A stretch of 64,000 bases of DNA from assembly GCF_019923565.1 (NCBI RefSeq), contig NZ_CP074435.1:481295-545294 (forward strand), given 5' to 3'. Of the stretch, positions 9,878 to 22,049 are shown piece after piece. The position numbers and the translations under genes were made by a program. Each line of letters begins with the position of its first letter. The stretch's first letter is position 1. This DNA comes from Candidatus Schneideria nysicola. GTDB taxonomy: Bacteria > Pseudomonadota > Gammaproteobacteria > Enterobacterales > Enterobacteriaceae. The notes under the pieces were generated by a model. It worked only from the letters and a program-made list of their open reading frames with translations. It was not told the DNA's origin and made no database searches.

Positions 9878-9950
9878 TGACCCCTGCTGGATTTGAACCA
9901 GCGACCTAGCGATTATGAGTCGCTTGCTCTAACCTCTGAGCTAAGGGGCC
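9878..9950 (-). tRNA. ileX: tRNA-Ile2 (anticodon CAT, lysidine-modified)
   Basis: The minus strand reads GGCCCCTTAGCTCAGAGGTT at the 5' end and folds as a tRNA with anticodon CAT in the loop CTCATAA. The body is nearly identical to the E. coli minor isoleucine tRNA (GCGACTCATAATCGC arm, GGTCGCTGGTTCAAATCC), not to initiator or elongator methionine tRNAs. It therefore reads AUA after conversion of C34 to lysidine by TilS. Acceptor pair 2-71 is a G-U wobble. CCA is not encoded (CTA follows the discriminator A). It lies 43 bases after rpoC on the same strand and is probably cotranscribed. Confidence 0.93.
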
Positions 9951-9993
9951 AACATACATATCAACCAAATAAATATACTAACATAATTTAGGT

Positions 9994-12900
9994 CTAAATA
10001 CTACTAATAGTAGTAGCATTTAATAACTCTGTTAAGTTGGCTGAAGCTAATTCATCTGGAGTTGGACTAATCTTTTTTTCTTCCGAATGTAATTTTTTAC
10101 GTTTCATTTCTCGTTCTTGATGATAAGTATAACCAGTTCCTGCAGGAATCAATCTTCCAACTATAACATTTTCTTTTAAACCACTTAATGAGTCTCTTTT
10201 ACCAGCTACTGCCGATTCTGTCAAGACACGTGTAGTTTCTTGAAAAGATGCAGCAGAAATAAATGATTCTGTTGATAAAGAAGCTTTCGTAATACCAAGT
10301 AAATCACGGATATAAGTGATAGGCTTTTTATTGACTCTTTTGAGATTATGATTGGTCATTTTTATACGAGAATATTCAATTTGTTCCCCTTCTAAAAAAG
10401 AAGAATCACCCGAATCTGTAATCGTAGCTTTTCTAAGCATTTGGCGAATGATAACCTCAATATGCTTATCGTTAATTTTCACACCTTGTAGACGATAAAC
10501 GCTTTGTACTTCATGAACAATATACTCTGTTACTGCATGGACACCACGAAGACGTAATATGTCATGAGGTGATTCGGATCCATCAGAAATTAAATCTCCT
10601 CTTTCTACACGTTCACCTTCAAATACATTAAGTTGACGCCATTTAGGAATCATCTCTTCATGAGAGTCATGACCATCTAATGAGGAAATAATTAAACGCC
10701 TCTTCCCCTTAGTTTCTTTTCCAAAAGAAATAATACCGGATATTTCAGCTAAAAGCGCAGGTTCTTTGGGTCTCCTTGCCTCAAATAAGTCCGCTACTCT
10801 AGGTAACCCCCCCGTAATATCTTTGATCCCACTGGTTTCTTGTGGTAAACGGGCTAAGACGTCTCCACAAATAATTTTCGCACCATCTTCTAATTGTACC
10901 ATTGTTTTACCTGGTAAGAAATATTGTGCAGGCATATCGGTACCAGGTAAAAACATTTCTCTATTATTACTATCTACAATTTTTAATACTGGACGTAAAT
11001 CTTTACTCGATCCAGTACGTTCAGAAGGATCTAATATTGCTATCGATGATAAACCAGTTAATTCATCTGTTTGACGAGTTATAGTTTGACCATCAATCAT
11101 ATCGGTAAAACGTACAAACCCTTCGACTTCAGTTATAATAGGAATCGTATGAGGATCCCAGTGTGCGACTATTTCTCCAGCATGAATTTCAGAACCGTCA
11201 CTGTGAGTCAGGATTGCTCCATAAGGTACCTTATAGCTTTCTTTCGTACGACCAAATTCATCCATAATTTTTAATTCAGTATGACGAGAAGTAATCACAC
11301 ATTGTCCATTACTGTTAATAACAAATCGAGCATTATTTAATTTTACAATGCCTTTATTTTTTACCTGAATACTGGACTCGGCGGCCGAACGAGAGGCCGC
11401 TCCACCAATATGGAAAGTACGCATAGTCAGCTGTGTACCAGGTTCACCAATTGATTGTGCAGCAATTACTCCAATTGCTTCTCCCTTATTCACCAAATGA
11501 CCCCTAGCAAGATCTCTACCGTAGCAATGAGCACACACCCCAAAATTTGTATCACAAGTGACTACCGAACGTACCTTAATACTATCAATGGAGTATTCTT
11601 CTAACAAATCGCACCACTGCTCATTTAATAATGTATTACGTTCTATCAATATATCTTTGTTTAGAGGTTTATATACGATTTCGGCCGTCACACGACCGAG
11701 TACCCTTTCGCGTAAGGTTTCTTTCACATCTCCCCCTTCCACAACAGGGGTCATCATAATCCCAGAGAAGGTACCACAATCATCTTCCTTTATAACCAGA
11801 TCTTGTGCAACATCAACCAGACGACGCGTTAAATAGCCGGAATTTGCAGTCTTAAGAGCCGTATCTGCTAACCCTTTTCGTGCACCATGCGTTGAAATAA
11901 AATATTGTAGTACATTTAATCCTTCACGAAAATTAGCTGTAATAGGTGTTTCAATAATAGAACCATCGGGTTTAGCCATTAATCCACGCATACCTGCCAA
12001 TTGACGAATTTGAGCGGCCGAACCTCTCGCTCCAGAATCCGCCATCATAAATATACTATTAAAGGATACTTGACGTTCTTGTATTCCTTCATGATTATAT
12101 ACTAATTCAGTTGATAAGGTATCCATCATGGCCTTAGCAACTCTTTCACTAGATTTGGCCCATATGTCAATAACTTTATTATATCGCTCTTCATCCGTCA
12201 TTAGACCTAATTGAAACTGTTCCTGAATATTAGCCACTTCTGATAATGATTCTACAATAATTTCAGATTTGTTAAATGGAATTACCATATCATCAATGCC
12301 AACAGAAGAACCTGAACGTGCCGCATATGTGAACCCCGTATACATAATCTGATCAGCAAAAATTACCGTAGATTTTAAACCAAGCAAACGATAACACGTA
12401 TTCAACATATTAGATATAGCTTGCTTACCTAAAGATTGATTGATTAAATCAAAAGATAAACCTTTGGGAACAATCATCCAGAGAATAGCACGACCAATAG
12501 TGGTATCGACAAGACGAGTATTGGCAATATAATTATTATCTTCTTGTTTACTATATTCGGTAATCCGTACTTTAACTCGTGCATGAAGATCGGCCATTCC
12601 AGATCGATAGAGACGTTCGGATTCTCGTGATCCAGTTAAGATCATCCCTTCTCCTTTTGCATTAACACGATCACGAGTCATATAGTATAAACCTAATACG
12701 ACATCCTGTGATGGAACAATAATGGGTTCTCCATTTGCTGGTGACAAAATATTATTCGTTGACATCATTAAAGCACGAGCTTCTAATTGAGCTTCAAGCG
12801 TTAATGGAACATGTACCGCCATCTGATCACCATCAAAGTCGGCATTGTAGGCCGCACAGACTAATGGATGTAATTGTATTGCTTTGCCTTCAATTAATAC

Positions 12901-14217
12901 GGGTTCAAAAGCTTGAATACCAAGACGATGTAAAGTGGGAGCACGATTTAACATGACCGGATGTTCACGAATAACTTCATCTAAAATATCCCAAACAACT
13001 GGATCTTCTCTTTCCACCATTTTTTTTGCAGACTTAATCGTATTAGCAAAACCATGTAATTCTAACTTTCCATAAAGAAAAGGTTTAAATAACTCCAGTG
13101 CCATCTTTTTAGGTAAACCACATTGATGTAAACGTAAATACGGACCAACGGTAATGACTGATCGTCCGGAATAATCTACACGTTTCCCCAATAAATTTTG
13201 ACGAAAACGTCCTTGTTTTCCTTTAATCATATCTGCAAGCGATTTTAGTGGTCTTTTATTCGACCCAGTGATAGCACGTCCACGACGACCATTGTCAAGC
13301 AATGCATCTACCGATTCTTGTAACATACGTTTCTCATTACGGATAATAATATCCGGTGCGGCTAAATCTAAAAGTCGCTTTAATCTATTATTACGATTTA
13401 TCACACGACGATAAAGATCATTAAGATCTGAAGTTGCAAATCGACCTCCATCTAAAGGAACAAGAGGACGTAAATCAGGAGGTAATACAGGCAGAACCGT
13501 TAAAATCATCCATTCAGGCTTATTCTCAGAATGTAAAAACGATTCTAATAATTTAATACGTTTCGTTAATTTTCTACGTTTGGTTTCAGAATGTGTCTCC
13601 TCGAATTCTTCACGAAGTTTTTCGCATTCTAAAGAGAGATCGATATTTTTTAAAATAGACTGAATTGCTTCCGCACCCATTTTTGCATTAAATTCATCCC
13701 CAAATTCTTCTAATGCATCAAGATATTGATCTTCCGTTAAAACTTGATATTTTTCAAGACTTGTGAGTCCTGATTCAAGGACAACATACGATTCAAAATA
13801 TAAAATACGTTCTATATCTCTTAAAGGCATATCTAATAGTAAACCAATACGAGATGGAAGAGATTTAAGAAACCAAATATGAGCTGTTGGAGAAGCCAAC
13901 TCTATATGACCCATTCGTTCTCTTCGTACTTTAGTTTGAGTCACTTCAACGCCACATTTTTCACAAACCACCCCTCGATGTTTTAAACGTTTATATTTTC
14001 CACATAAACATTCATAATCTTTGACTGGACCAAAAATACGCGCACAAAATAATCCATCACGTTCTGGCTTAAAAGTACGATAATTAATAGTTTCCGGTTT
14101 TTTGACTTCACCAAAGGACCAAGAACGAATCATCTCCGGTGAAGCTAAAGAAATATTAATTGCATCAAATTCTTCAATCTTAGAATAATTTTTGATCAAA
14201 TGGGATAAATCTTTCAC
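9994..14217 (-). CDS. rpoC: DNA-directed RNA polymerase subunit beta'
   Basis: Beta' forms half of the RNA polymerase active-site cleft. The 1407-residue product has exactly the E. coli length. Visible landmarks are the N-terminal zinc site ([20 protein letters not shown]), the catalytic magnesium motif [12 protein letters not shown], the bridge-helix and trigger-loop region near [20 protein letters not shown], and the second zinc site in [13 protein letters not shown]. The start is GTG at 14217 ([10 protein letters not shown]). It follows rpoB with a 76-base gap, the normal rpoBC arrangement. Confidence 0.99.
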   Translation of the reverse strand: MKDLSHLIKNYSKIEEFDAINISLASPEMIRSWSFGEVKKPETINYRTFKPERDGLFCARIFGPVKDYECLCGKYKRLKHRGVVCEKCGVEVTQTKVRRERMGHIELASPTAHIWFLKSLPSRIGLLLDMPLRDIERILYFESYVVLESGLTSLEKYQVLTEDQYLDALEEFGDEFNAKMGAEAIQSILKNIDLSLECEKLREEFEETHSETKRRKLTKRIKLLESFLHSENKPEWMILTVLPVLPPDLRPLVPLDGGRFATSDLNDLYRRVINRNNRLKRLLDLAAPDIIIRNEKRMLQESVDALLDNGRRGRAITGSNKRPLKSLADMIKGKQGRFRQNLLGKRVDYSGRSVITVGPYLRLHQCGLPKKMALELFKPFLYGKLELHGFANTIKSAKKMVEREDPVVWDILDEVIREHPVMLNRAPTLHRLGIQAFEPVLIEGKAIQLHPLVCAAYNADFDGDQMAVHVPLTLEAQLEARALMMSTNNILSPANGEPIIVPSQDVVLGLYYMTRDRVNAKGEGMILTGSRESERLYRSGMADLHARVKVRITEYSKQEDNNYIANTRLVDTTIGRAILWMIVPKGLSFDLINQSLGKQAISNMLNTCYRLLGLKSTVIFADQIMYTGFTYAARSGSSVGIDDMVIPFNKSEIIVESLSEVANIQEQFQLGLMTDEERYNKVIDIWAKSSERVAKAMMDTLSTELVYNHEGIQERQVSFNSIFMMADSGARGSAAQIRQLAGMRGLMAKPDGSIIETPITANFREGLNVLQYFISTHGARKGLADTALKTANSGYLTRRLVDVAQDLVIKEDDCGTFSGIMMTPVVEGGDVKETLRERVLGRVTAEIVYKPLNKDILIERNTLLNEQWCDLLEEYSIDSIKVRSVVTCDTNFGVCAHCYGRDLARGHLVNKGEAIGVIAAQSIGEPGTQLTMRTFHIGGAASRSAAESSIQVKNKGIVKLNNARFVINSNGQCVITSRHTELKIMDEFGRTKESYKVPYGAILTHSDGSEIHAGEIVAHWDPHTIPIITEVEGFVRFTDMIDGQTITRQTDELTGLSSIAILDPSERTGSSKDLRPVLKIVDSNNREMFLPGTDMPAQYFLPGKTMVQLEDGAKIICGDVLARLPQETSGIKDITGGLPRVADLFEARRPKEPALLAEISGIISFGKETKGKRRLIISSLDGHDSHEEMIPKWRQLNVFEGERVERGDLISDGSESPHDILRLRGVHAVTEYIVHEVQSVYRLQGVKINDKHIEVIIRQMLRKATITDSGDSSFLEGEQIEYSRIKMTNHNLKRVNKKPITYIRDLLGITKASLSTESFISAASFQETTRVLTESAVAGKRDSLSGLKENVIVGRLIPAGTGYTYHQEREMKRKKLHSEEKKISPTPDELASANLTELLNATTISSI

Positions 14218-14293
14218 AAATAGGCTCCCTTATCGGAAAGAAAAGAAATACTTCCAAAAAAAAATTGTTTTAAAAACATTTACTACATACTCA

Positions 14294-17200
14294 TTATTTT
14301 TCTAACTCAATATTTATTCCAAGTGAACGAATTTCCTTTAATAATACATTAAAGGATTCTGGAATAGCAGGTTCCATCGTATGATTCCCATCCACGATAT
14401 TTTTATACATTTTGGTTCTACCATTGACGTCATCTGACTTTACCGTCAACATTTCTTGTAAAGTATATGCCGCTCCATAAGCTTCTAATGCCCATACTTC
14501 CATTTCTCCAAAACGTTGTCCACCAAATTGTGCTTTACCACCTAAAGGTTGCTGAGTAACTAAACTATACGAACCAGTAGAACGAGCATGCATTTTATCA
14601 TCTACGAGATGATTCAATTTTAAGACGTACATATACCCTACTGTCACCTTTCTTTCAAATTTTTCTCCAGTTCTACCATCAAATAAAGTAATTTGACCAG
14701 AAGGAGGAATATCTCCTAATTGTAATAATTCCTTAATTTCTTTTTCTGTTGCTCCATCAAATACAGGAGTCGCAATTGGCATCCCATGTTTTAAGTTTTC
14801 TGCAAGACGTAATATTTCTTCATCAGAAAAGGTACTAAGATCCACTTTTTGACGAGTTTCATTTCCTAAATCATAGGCTTTTTGAAGAAAAGAACGTATT
14901 TTACATATATTTCTATTGTTTTGTAGTAGAATATTGATTTTATCGCCTATTCCTTTTGCAGCCATACCCAAATGTGTTTCTAATATTTGACCTATATTCA
15001 TACGAGATGGTACACCTAGTGGATTTAATACTATATCAATAGGTATTCCTTTCTCATCATAAGGCATATCTTCTATTGGATTAATTTTAGAGATTACCCC
15101 TTTATTTCCATGTCTTCCTGCCATTTTATCACCTGGTTGTATTTGGCGTTTGACTGCTAAGTAAACTTTAACTATTTTTAATACACCTGGTGCTAATTCA
15201 TCACATTGAGTAATTCTTCTTTTTTTATCCTCAAGTTTTTTTTCTAACTTAATTTGAATTTCATTATATTGTTCTGCTAATTTTCTAAGTTGATATTGCT
15301 TTGATGGATCCATTAAATCAAATTCTAACCAATTTTCATATGGTAATTTATCGAGGATATTACCTATTTCCGCATTCTCAGAGAGAAGTAATTCACGTAC
15401 TCGAGTAAAGAGATTCATCTTAAGCATTTGTAATTCTTCATGGATATTTTGTTTAGCCTCTTTAATCTGTATTTCTTCTATTTCTAAAGTACGTTTATCC
15501 TTTTTCACCCCTTCTCTTGTAAAAATCTGAATATCAACAACTGTTCCGGATACTCCATTAGGTACTCGTAAAGAAGAATCCTTAACATCAGATGCTTTTT
15601 CACCAAATATAGCACGTAATAATTTTTCTTCTGGTGTCAGCTGTGTTTCCCCCTTTGGAGTCACTTTTCCTACTAAAATATCACCACCAATAACTTCAGC
15701 ACCTATATATACAATGCCAGATTCATCCAACTTAGATAATGCAGATTCACCAACACTGGGAATATCCGCAGTAATTTCTTCAGGACCTAACTTAGTATCA
15801 CGAGATATACAAGAGAGTTCTTGTATATGAATAGTTGTAAAACAGTCTTTCTGTACTACACGTTCGGATATTAACATTGAATCTTCAAAGTTATATCCAT
15901 TCCAAGGCATAAATGCTATACGCATATTTTTACCTAACGCAAGTTCTCCAAGGTCCGTTGCAGGACCATCAGCTAAAACATCTCCACGTTTAATAGTTTC
16001 GCCTAATGAAACACAAAGAGTTTGATTAATACAAGTATTCTGATTAGAACGTACATATTTTTTTAAATTATAAATATCAATACCTGCTTCTCCTGGAAGG
16101 ATTTCAGATGAAACCACATTGACTACTATACGAGATGCATCTACATATTGAATGGTTCCACTTCTTTTAGCAATGACAGTTACTCCAGAATCTATAGCTA
16201 CTGCTCTTTCCATCCCTGTTCCTACAAGCGGTTTTTCAGTACGTAAAGTAGGAACCGCTTGACGCTGCATATTCGCTCCCATTAAAGCACGATTGGCATC
16301 ATCATGTTCCAAAAATGGAATTAATGATGCTCCTACTGATACTATTTGTTGAGTGGATACATCCATATAATTAACCTGATCACGATTAAATAAACCGGAT
16401 TCCCCTTTATATCTACAAGTAATAAAATCATCCAAAAATTGACCTTGCATATTTAAATTCGTATTAGCTTGTGCAATAACAAAATTTCCTTCTTCAATAG
16501 CGGATAGATAGTGAATGTCATCGGTTACTGATCCATCTTTTACACATCGATACGGGGTTTCTAAGAACCCATATTTATTTGTTCTAGCATATACTGCTAA
16601 AGAATTGATTAAACCAATATTAGGACCTTCTGGAGTTTCAATTGGACAAACACGACCATAATGCGTTGGGTGCACATCACGAACTTCAAATCCAGCACGT
16701 TCACGAGTTAAACCACCAGGACCTAAAGCAGAAATACGACGCTTATGAGTAATTTCTGATAATGGATTATTTTGATCCATAAATTGAGATAATTGACTAG
16801 AACCGAAAAATTCTTTTAATACGGCAGAAATTAATTTAGCATTAATCATATCCTGAGGAAGTAAGGCATCTAGATCACCTAATGAAAGACGTTCTTTTAC
16901 TGCACGTTCTATGCGTACAAGACCGATTCTAAATTGATTTTCCGCCATCTCTCCTACAGAACGAATACGTCTATTTCCTAGATGATCTATATCATCTATT
17001 TCACCTTTTCCATTACGAATATCAATAAGTTTTTTTATAACCTCAATAATATCTTCTTTACTTAAAATACTAGAACCTTCAATTTGCTGACGTTTTAATG
17101 ATCGATTAAATTTCATTCTACCTACAGAGGATAAATCATATCTTTCTTCTGAAAAAAATAAATTTAGGAATAAATTTTCTGCTGCTTCACGAGTGGGAGG

Positions 17201-18325
17201 TTCGCCTGGACGTATAATATGATAAATTTCGACTAAGGCACTAAATTTATCGAATGTTGGATCAATACGTAATGTATCTGAGATATAAGAACCATGATCT
17301 AAATCATTTGTAAATATTGTTTCAATCCGATTGAAGCCACATTGAATTAATTTATCAAGTAACTCTAATGATAATTCTGAATTAGCAGGAAGAAGAACTT
17401 CACCAGTATTTTTATCGATATAATCTTTTATAACGATTTTACCAATAATATGAGTGATTGGAACTTTTATTTTAAAAACGTTATCTTTTTCTAATTGTCT
17501 AATATGACGTGCCGTAATACGACGACCTATTTCAACATAAGTAACACCATTATATTCAATGTTAAAAGAGGCTGTTTCTCCACGAAGACGTTCAGGAAAT
17601 AACTCCATATATAGCGTATTATCTTGTTGTATTTCATACGTTACCGTTTCAAAAAACATATTTAAAATTTGATTCGGACTAAAATCAAGTGCACGTAATA
17701 GAATAGTAACGGGAAATTTACGACGTCGATCAATACGAGCAAATAAATGATCTTTGGGATCAAATTCAAAATCTATCCAAGAACCCCGATAAGGAATAAT
17801 ACGTGCATTGTATAATATCTTACCGGATGAATGGGTTTTACCTCTATCACTATCAAAGAATACTCCTGGACTACGATGTAACTGAGAGACTACAACACGT
17901 TCCGTTCCATTTATAATAAATGTCCCATTATCAGTCATAAGAGGAATTTCGCCCATATACACTTCTTGTTCTTTAATATCCTTTACCTTTCCTTCTAAGT
18001 CTTCCTTTTCATAAATCACTAAACGTAGTTTGGTACGCAATGATGCAGAAAATGTGGCTCCACGTATTTGACATTCTTTTACATCAAAAACAGGTTCACT
18101 TAAACGATAACTTACATACTGTAACTCCGCATGACCGTTATAACTTTTTATAGGAAAAACAGATCTAAAAGCAGATTCCAGACCATATTGTCCTTCTGGA
18201 TCACATTTTATAAATTGTTTAAATGAATCAATTTGAATAGATAGAAGATATGGCACCTTTAAAACTTGGGGTCTTTTTCCGAAATCTTTACGAATACGTT
18301 TTTTTTCAGTATAGGAGTCAACCAT
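14294..18325 (-). CDS. rpoB: DNA-directed RNA polymerase subunit beta
   Basis: Beta is the second large catalytic subunit of RNA polymerase. At 1343 residues it matches E. coli (1342). The rifampicin-binding region ([20 protein letters not shown]) has the wild-type, drug-sensitive sequence. Other landmarks are [29 protein letters not shown]-like [20 protein letters not shown], the [16 protein letters not shown] motif and the C-terminal [20 protein letters not shown]. It is preceded by rplL across a 214-base spacer with a strong hairpin and followed by rpoC. Confidence 0.99.
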   Translation of the reverse strand: MVDSYTEKKRIRKDFGKRPQVLKVPYLLSIQIDSFKQFIKCDPEGQYGLESAFRSVFPIKSYNGHAELQYVSYRLSEPVFDVKECQIRGATFSASLRTKLRLVIYEKEDLEGKVKDIKEQEVYMGEIPLMTDNGTFIINGTERVVVSQLHRSPGVFFDSDRGKTHSSGKILYNARIIPYRGSWIDFEFDPKDHLFARIDRRRKFPVTILLRALDFSPNQILNMFFETVTYEIQQDNTLYMELFPERLRGETASFNIEYNGVTYVEIGRRITARHIRQLEKDNVFKIKVPITHIIGKIVIKDYIDKNTGEVLLPANSELSLELLDKLIQCGFNRIETIFTNDLDHGSYISDTLRIDPTFDKFSALVEIYHIIRPGEPPTREAAENLFLNLFFSEERYDLSSVGRMKFNRSLKRQQIEGSSILSKEDIIEVIKKLIDIRNGKGEIDDIDHLGNRRIRSVGEMAENQFRIGLVRIERAVKERLSLGDLDALLPQDMINAKLISAVLKEFFGSSQLSQFMDQNNPLSEITHKRRISALGPGGLTRERAGFEVRDVHPTHYGRVCPIETPEGPNIGLINSLAVYARTNKYGFLETPYRCVKDGSVTDDIHYLSAIEEGNFVIAQANTNLNMQGQFLDDFITCRYKGESGLFNRDQVNYMDVSTQQIVSVGASLIPFLEHDDANRALMGANMQRQAVPTLRTEKPLVGTGMERAVAIDSGVTVIAKRSGTIQYVDASRIVVNVVSSEILPGEAGIDIYNLKKYVRSNQNTCINQTLCVSLGETIKRGDVLADGPATDLGELALGKNMRIAFMPWNGYNFEDSMLISERVVQKDCFTTIHIQELSCISRDTKLGPEEITADIPSVGESALSKLDESGIVYIGAEVIGGDILVGKVTPKGETQLTPEEKLLRAIFGEKASDVKDSSLRVPNGVSGTVVDIQIFTREGVKKDKRTLEIEEIQIKEAKQNIHEELQMLKMNLFTRVRELLLSENAEIGNILDKLPYENWLEFDLMDPSKQYQLRKLAEQYNEIQIKLEKKLEDKKRRITQCDELAPGVLKIVKVYLAVKRQIQPGDKMAGRHGNKGVISKINPIEDMPYDEKGIPIDIVLNPLGVPSRMNIGQILETHLGMAAKGIGDKINILLQNNRNICKIRSFLQKAYDLGNETRQKVDLSTFSDEEILRLAENLKHGMPIATPVFDGATEKEIKELLQLGDIPPSGQITLFDGRTGEKFERKVTVGYMYVLKLNHLVDDKMHARSTGSYSLVTQQPLGGKAQFGGQRFGEMEVWALEAYGAAYTLQEMLTVKSDDVNGRTKMYKNIVDGNHTMEPAIPESFNVLLKEIRSLGINIELEK

Positions 18326-18386
18326 AGGTTCCTCAATAGCTAATAAATTTTTTAATTCTACTAATCATATCGAAGAAATATATATT

Positions 18387-18428
18387 GATAATAAAAAAAT
18401 GAGTGATATTCATTGATATTTTATTATC
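18387..18428 (-). promoter_or_regulatory. Long imperfect hairpin in the rplL-rpoB spacer
   Basis: GATAATAAAA (18387-18396) is the exact reverse complement of TTTTATTATC (18419-18428), and inside it AATGA (18398-18402) pairs with TCATT (18410-18414), leaving a 7-base loop. The result is a two-part stem of 10 and 5 base pairs. In E. coli the rplL-rpoB spacer holds a partial terminator and an RNase III processing hairpin; this stem lies in the same place and could serve the latter role. It lacks a T-tract typical of a terminator. Function is inferred from location only. Confidence 0.45.
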
Positions 18429-18539
18429 TACTTAGTAGTGTCTAATAAACAGGAGGATATATCGATATTATTTATTTATTTGGATATCGATCATGTTCAG
18501 AATAAATCTCTTTATAAATAGATAGACGATTTAATTATT

Positions 18540-18917
18540 TTATTGAATCTCAACAGAAGCACCTATTTCTTCTAAAGTTTTTTTCAAAGATTCTGCTTCT
18601 TCTTTTTTCAGTCCTTCTTTTAATATCGTAGGTGCAGACTCCACTAAATCTTTTGCTTCTTTTAAACCAAGTCCAGTAGCACTACGTACAGATTTAATAA
18701 CCGACACTTTGTTCGATCCTACTGCTTTTAGAAATACGTTAAATTCTGTTTTTTCTTCTATAATAGATTCGGATGGGATTGAAGTGGCTGTATTTTTATA
18801 AATATCCGAAACAGAAACACCGAACTTTTCTTCCATCATAGATATTAATTCAACTACATCGGAAACAGACATTTTAGATATAGTATCTAGGATTTGTTCT
18901 TTAGTAATAATAGACAT
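18540..18917 (-). CDS. rplL: 50S ribosomal protein L7/L12
   Basis: L7/L12 forms the flexible stalk that recruits translation GTPases. The 125-residue product has an N-terminal dimerisation region ([20 protein letters not shown]), a hinge that is less alanine-rich than usual ([18 protein letters not shown]), and the C-terminal domain with [20 protein letters not shown] and the final [11 protein letters not shown]. The usual alanine/proline hinge has been replaced by Ser, Thr and Ile, in line with A+T drift. It follows rplJ by 44 bases in the L10 operon. Confidence 0.98.
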   Translation of the reverse strand: MSIITKEQILDTISKMSVSDVVELISMMEEKFGVSVSDIYKNTATSIPSESIIEEKTEFNVFLKAVGSNKVSVIKSVRSATGLGLKEAKDLVESAPTILKEGLKKEEAESLKKTLEEIGASVEIQ

Positions 18918-18961
18918 AGAAATAATTCCTGAAATTCAATAAAAATTAAGATGAATGAGTG

Positions 18962-19453
18962 TTATTTTGGGGATGATAGAATTTTCATTACCCTAATCAA
19001 TTTTATAATAGAGGCTTCTTTTATAAGCCAGATTAATCTTTCTATTGCTTCGTTATAAGTTGGTAAATTGGCTAATAAATCTATTTGCTCTTTTTCAATG
19101 AGTAACTTTCCTTGAAAATTCGCAGCTTTAATATCAAGCTTTGATTTTTCTTTATAAAAAGATCGGAGTATACGAGCGGGAGTACCAGGATGTTCCGTAG
19201 AAAATGCAATGAGAATCTGACCAACCAAAATATGTTTGATAGATTCAAAATTTGTCCCAGTTACGATACGTAACATTAATGAATTTGGAATAACTCTTAT
19301 ATATACTCCTTTTTCTCTACACATTTTTCTGAGCGCGGTCATTTCATTTACTGTTATTCCACGATAATCTGCTACTATAATAGATAATGCATTGATAATA
19401 AGAGTACGCATTTCAGTAACAATTGCTTTTTTTTGATCAATATTTAATGACAC
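18962..19453 (-). CDS. rplJ: 50S ribosomal protein L10
   Basis: L10 anchors L7/L12 dimers to the 50S stalk base. The product has 163 residues (E. coli 165) and begins MSLNIDQKKAIVTEM with IVADYRGITVNEMTALRK and the RVIPNSLMLRIV segment of the family. The C-terminal helix that carries L7/L12 is present but ends LIRVMKILSSPK rather than the alanine-rich tail. The start is GTG at 19453, eight bases after AAAGGAGG. The leader upstream (19454-19546) is where L10-L7/L12 autoregulation acts in E. coli; I could not confirm that fold. Confidence 0.97.
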   Translation of the reverse strand: MSLNIDQKKAIVTEMRTLIINALSIIVADYRGITVNEMTALRKMCREKGVYIRVIPNSLMLRIVTGTNFESIKHILVGQILIAFSTEHPGTPARILRSFYKEKSKLDIKAANFQGKLLIEKEQIDLLANLPTYNEAIERLIWLIKEASIIKLIRVMKILSSPK

Positions 19454-19546
19454 ACTATATTCCTCCTTTCTATAAGAGAAAAAATTTTATACTTTTTAAA
19501 GAAAAATAGAAAAAACTATAACTAAATACTAGATACGCGTAAAGCT

Positions 19547-20248
19547 TTAATTTATTAAAGATAGACTATTATGATGAATTTTTATTCCTATACCCATCGT
19601 TGTAGAGATATGAATTTGTTTTAAAAAATTTCCACTACTTTTAGCAGGTTGATTTTTTTTTATTGAAATTAGTAAAGTTTCTATATTTTCTTTTAACATC
19701 CATTCATCAAAATCTACTTTTCCAACGATAGTATGAATAATACCATTTTTATCATTACGATAATTTATTTGACCTAATTTCGCATTGGTGACTGCTTTTC
19801 CTATATCGGATGTGACCGTCCCTATTTTAGGATTGGGCATTAATCCTTTAGGACCCAGAATATGACCTAATTGACTAACTAAAGGCATAGCATCAGGAGA
19901 AGCAATAATTACATCAAAATCATAATCATCTTTTTTTATTATTTGAGCCAAATCCTCCATTCCAACTACATCTGCTCCCGCATTTTTAGCGATTCGACTA
20001 TTCTCACCTTCAGAAAAAACAGCTACTTTGATCTTTCGACCTATACCATGGGGTAATATAACTGAACCACGAATATTTTGATTAGCTTTACGAGTATCAA
20101 TTCCCAATTGAATAGCAATATCAACACTTTCAATAAAAGTGGACAGAGCTAATTCTTTTAAAATTTTTAATGCTTCAATAATATCATATTCTTTATGAAT
20201 ATTTATTTGTTCTCTCAATTTTCGCATTCTTTTCGTAATTTTAACCAT
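19547..20248 (-). CDS. rplA: 50S ribosomal protein L1
   Basis: L1 forms the mobile stalk that helps release deacylated tRNA. The 233-residue product starts [15 protein letters not shown] and contains the signature [24 protein letters not shown] block near residue 130 and [17 protein letters not shown]. Length matches the family. Its first 8 bases overlap the end of rplK, so translation is coupled, as in the rplKA pair of E. coli where L1 represses its own operon. Confidence 0.98.
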   Translation of the reverse strand: MVKITKRMRKLREQINIHKEYDIIEALKILKELALSTFIESVDIAIQLGIDTRKANQNIRGSVILPHGIGRKIKVAVFSEGENSRIAKNAGADVVGMEDLAQIIKKDDYDFDVIIASPDAMPLVSQLGHILGPKGLMPNPKIGTVTSDIGKAVTNAKLGQINYRNDKNGIIHTIVGKVDFDEWMLKENIETLLISIKKNQPAKSSGNFLKQIHISTTMGIGIKIHHNSLSLIN

Positions 20249-20678
20249 CGATATCCTCTACTAATAATCCTATAGAATGAGCAGTTCCTATAATGGATCG
20301 TGCCATAGATTGTAAATTTTTACCAGTTAAATCAGGTGATTTCATTTGAGCAATATCATAAATTTGTTTTGTTGTTACTTTCCCAATCTTTTCTTTACCA
20401 GGATTACGAGAACCTGACTGAATATTTGCGAATTTCTTTAAAAGTATAGACGCTGGAGGTGTCTTAAGAATGAAGGTAAAAGATCGATCAGAATAAACGG
20501 TAATGACTACAGGTATAGGTATTCCTTTCTCAAAATTTATGGTTTTATTATTAAATTGTTTACAAAATTCCATAATATTCACACCTTTTTGACCTAATGC
20601 TGGTCCAATAGGTGGACTTGGATTTGCCATTCCGGCTTGAATTTGAAGTTTAATATAAGATTGAATTTTTTTTGCCAT
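20241..20678 (-). CDS. rplK: 50S ribosomal protein L11
   Basis: L11 sits at the GTPase-associated centre of the 50S. The 145-residue product begins [20 protein letters not shown], followed by [19 protein letters not shown], and ends [15 protein letters not shown] [19 protein letters not shown]; the proline-rich PPIGPALG loop is the thiostrepton-region signature. It lies between nusG and rplA, with an 8-base overlap into rplA. Confidence 0.98.
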   Translation of the reverse strand: MAKKIQSYIKLQIQAGMANPSPPIGPALGQKGVNIMEFCKQFNNKTINFEKGIPIPVVITVYSDRSFTFILKTPPASILLKKFANIQSGSRNPGKEKIGKVTTKQIYDIAQMKSPDLTGKNLQSMARSIIGTAHSIGLLVEDIDG

Positions 20679-20733
20679 GTTTATCTATCTTTTAAAATTA
20701 GAGTAAATATATATTATGTATTATTTATTTAAA

Positions 20734-21282
20734 TTAGCTTTTTTCAACTTGACTAAAGTCTAATTCTACAGGAGTAGAACGTCCAAAAATAGAAACTGAT
20801 ACTTTTAAACGACTTTTTTCATAATCTACTTCTTCTACCATCCCATTAAAATCAGAAAATGGACCCTCTTTAACTCGAACTAATTCTCCGGGTTCGAATA
20901 ATGTTTTGGGACGAGGTTTATCACCAATATGTTGCAATCTTTTAATAATAATATCAATTTCCTTCTCACTAATAGGGGTCGGATGATCTGAGCTACCACC
21001 CACAAATCCCATTAGACGGGGGACGCTTCTTACTAAGTGCCAACTAGTTTCATTCATAATCATTTGTACTAAAATGTAACCTGGAAAGAATTTCCTTTCA
21101 CTTTTTCTACGTTGTCCATATCTAATTTCTACGACTTCTTCGGTTGGTACCAGAACTTCCCCAAAAAAAACTTCCATATTATGAAGTTTTATATGTTCAC
21201 GGAGAGATTGTGCAACACGTCCTTCAAATCCAGAAAAAGTTTGAACGACATACCAACGTTTGTTAGGACATTCGGTCATCAT
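20734..21282 (-). CDS. nusG: Transcription termination/antitermination protein NusG
   Basis: NusG binds the RNA polymerase clamp, lowers pausing and links polymerase to Rho or to ribosomal S10. The 182-residue product has the NGN domain ([36 protein letters not shown]) and the C-terminal KOW domain ([39 protein letters not shown]). Identity to E. coli is very high. Two adjacent ATG codons are possible starts (21282 or 21279). It begins one base after the secE stop codon, as in the secE-nusG operon. Confidence 0.98.
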   Translation of the reverse strand: MMTECPNKRWYVVQTFSGFEGRVAQSLREHIKLHNMEVFFGEVLVPTEEVVEIRYGQRRKSERKFFPGYILVQMIMNETSWHLVRSVPRLMGFVGGSSDHPTPISEKEIDIIIKRLQHIGDKPRPKTLFEPGELVRVKEGPFSDFNGMVEEVDYEKSRLKVSVSIFGRSTPVELDFSQVEKS

Positions 21283-21283
21283 A

Positions 21284-21673
21284 TCAAAACATCCTTAGTC
21301 TTGTGACGAATGATATTATTTTTACTAAAATACTGTCTAATATCCATATAATAATAGACATTATAATAGTTACTATGCTAACAATCAGAGTAGTATAGAA
21401 TGTTTCTTGATAAGTTGGCCAAACTACTTTACGTGCTTCAATGCGTGCTTCACGAAAAAATAGCCTTATCATCTTTCCCTGTTGAGTAGTAATAAAAATT
21501 ATACCAATTATACAAATAAATATACAATCCATTAACATTCTAATGGAATAACTATAATGAGGAAAAAAATAATAATGATTCATTAATATCATCATTAATA
21601 AGAAAAAAATCAATACCCATTTTACTTTTTCTGATAAAAGTTTACTTTTTTGTATGTCTATATGTAATTTCAT
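21284..21673 (-). CDS. secE: Protein translocase subunit SecE
   Basis: SecE clamps the SecY channel (secY at 1258-2589). The 129-residue product has the three-transmembrane layout of the gammaproteobacterial form: hydrophobic segments near residues 18-36, 45-62 and 95-120. The conserved amphipathic part is [20 protein letters not shown] followed by ET, directly before the third membrane segment. Sequence outside this core is divergent. It sits between tRNA-Thr(GGT) and nusG; E. coli has tufB between the tRNA and secE, and that gene is absent here. Confidence 0.96.
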   Translation of the reverse strand: MKLHIDIQKSKLLSEKVKWVLIFFLLMMILMNHYYFFPHYSYSIRMLMDCIFICIIGIIFITTQQGKMIRLFFREARIEARKVVWPTYQETFYTTLIVSIVTIIMSIIIWILDSILVKIISFVTRLRMF

Positions 21674-21819
21674 ATATATTTAAAAGATTTATTTCATTCA
21701 TAAGTTAATAACATTCATTATAAATCATAGTAATACGATTTAGCCTATGTCAAAAAGAAAATTTTTAATAAAAATAAATACAATCAATCATTTTAACTTT
21801 CAGAAAAGTAGTATAAGGA

Positions 21820-21895
21820 TGGTGCTGATAGACAGATTTGAACTGTCGACCTCACCCTTACCAAGGGTGTGCTCTACCAACTGAGCTATATCAGC
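21820..21895 (-). tRNA. thrT: tRNA-Thr (anticodon GGT)
   Basis: The minus strand reads GCTGATATAGCTCAGTTGGT at the 5' end and carries the anticodon arm ACCCTTGGTAAGGGT. The acceptor stem is GCTGATA/TATCAGC with discriminator A, and the 3' CCA is encoded (76 bases in all). It corresponds to E. coli thrT by sequence and by position upstream of secE. Confidence 0.96.
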
Positions 21896-21928
21896 GATAT
21901 ACAATAAATATAGCATATTTAATTAATA

Positions 21929-22002
21929 TGGAGCGGACAATGGGAATCGAACCCACCTCATCAGCTTGGAAGGCTGAGGTAATACCCCTATACGATGTCC
22001 GC
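21929..22002 (-). tRNA. glyT: tRNA-Gly (anticodon TCC)
   Basis: The minus strand reads GCGGACATCGTATAGGGGTA at the 5' end, with the anticodon arm CAGCCTTCCAAGCTG. The acceptor stem GCGGACA/TGTCCGC is followed by discriminator T and an encoded CCA (74 bases). It matches E. coli glyT and lies between the two threonine tRNAs as in the thrU-tyrU-glyT-thrT array, with tyrU missing. Confidence 0.96.
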
Positions 22003-22049
22003 TTTAATCGTGGTTTTGTGTTATTAATGTACATCATATGTCGGTAGTA

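Noticed and set aside
10766..11836. Several plus-strand open frames of 60-100 codons opposite rpoC
   Set aside because: They are antisense shadows of a highly conserved coding sequence with no ribosome-binding sites or recognisable domains.
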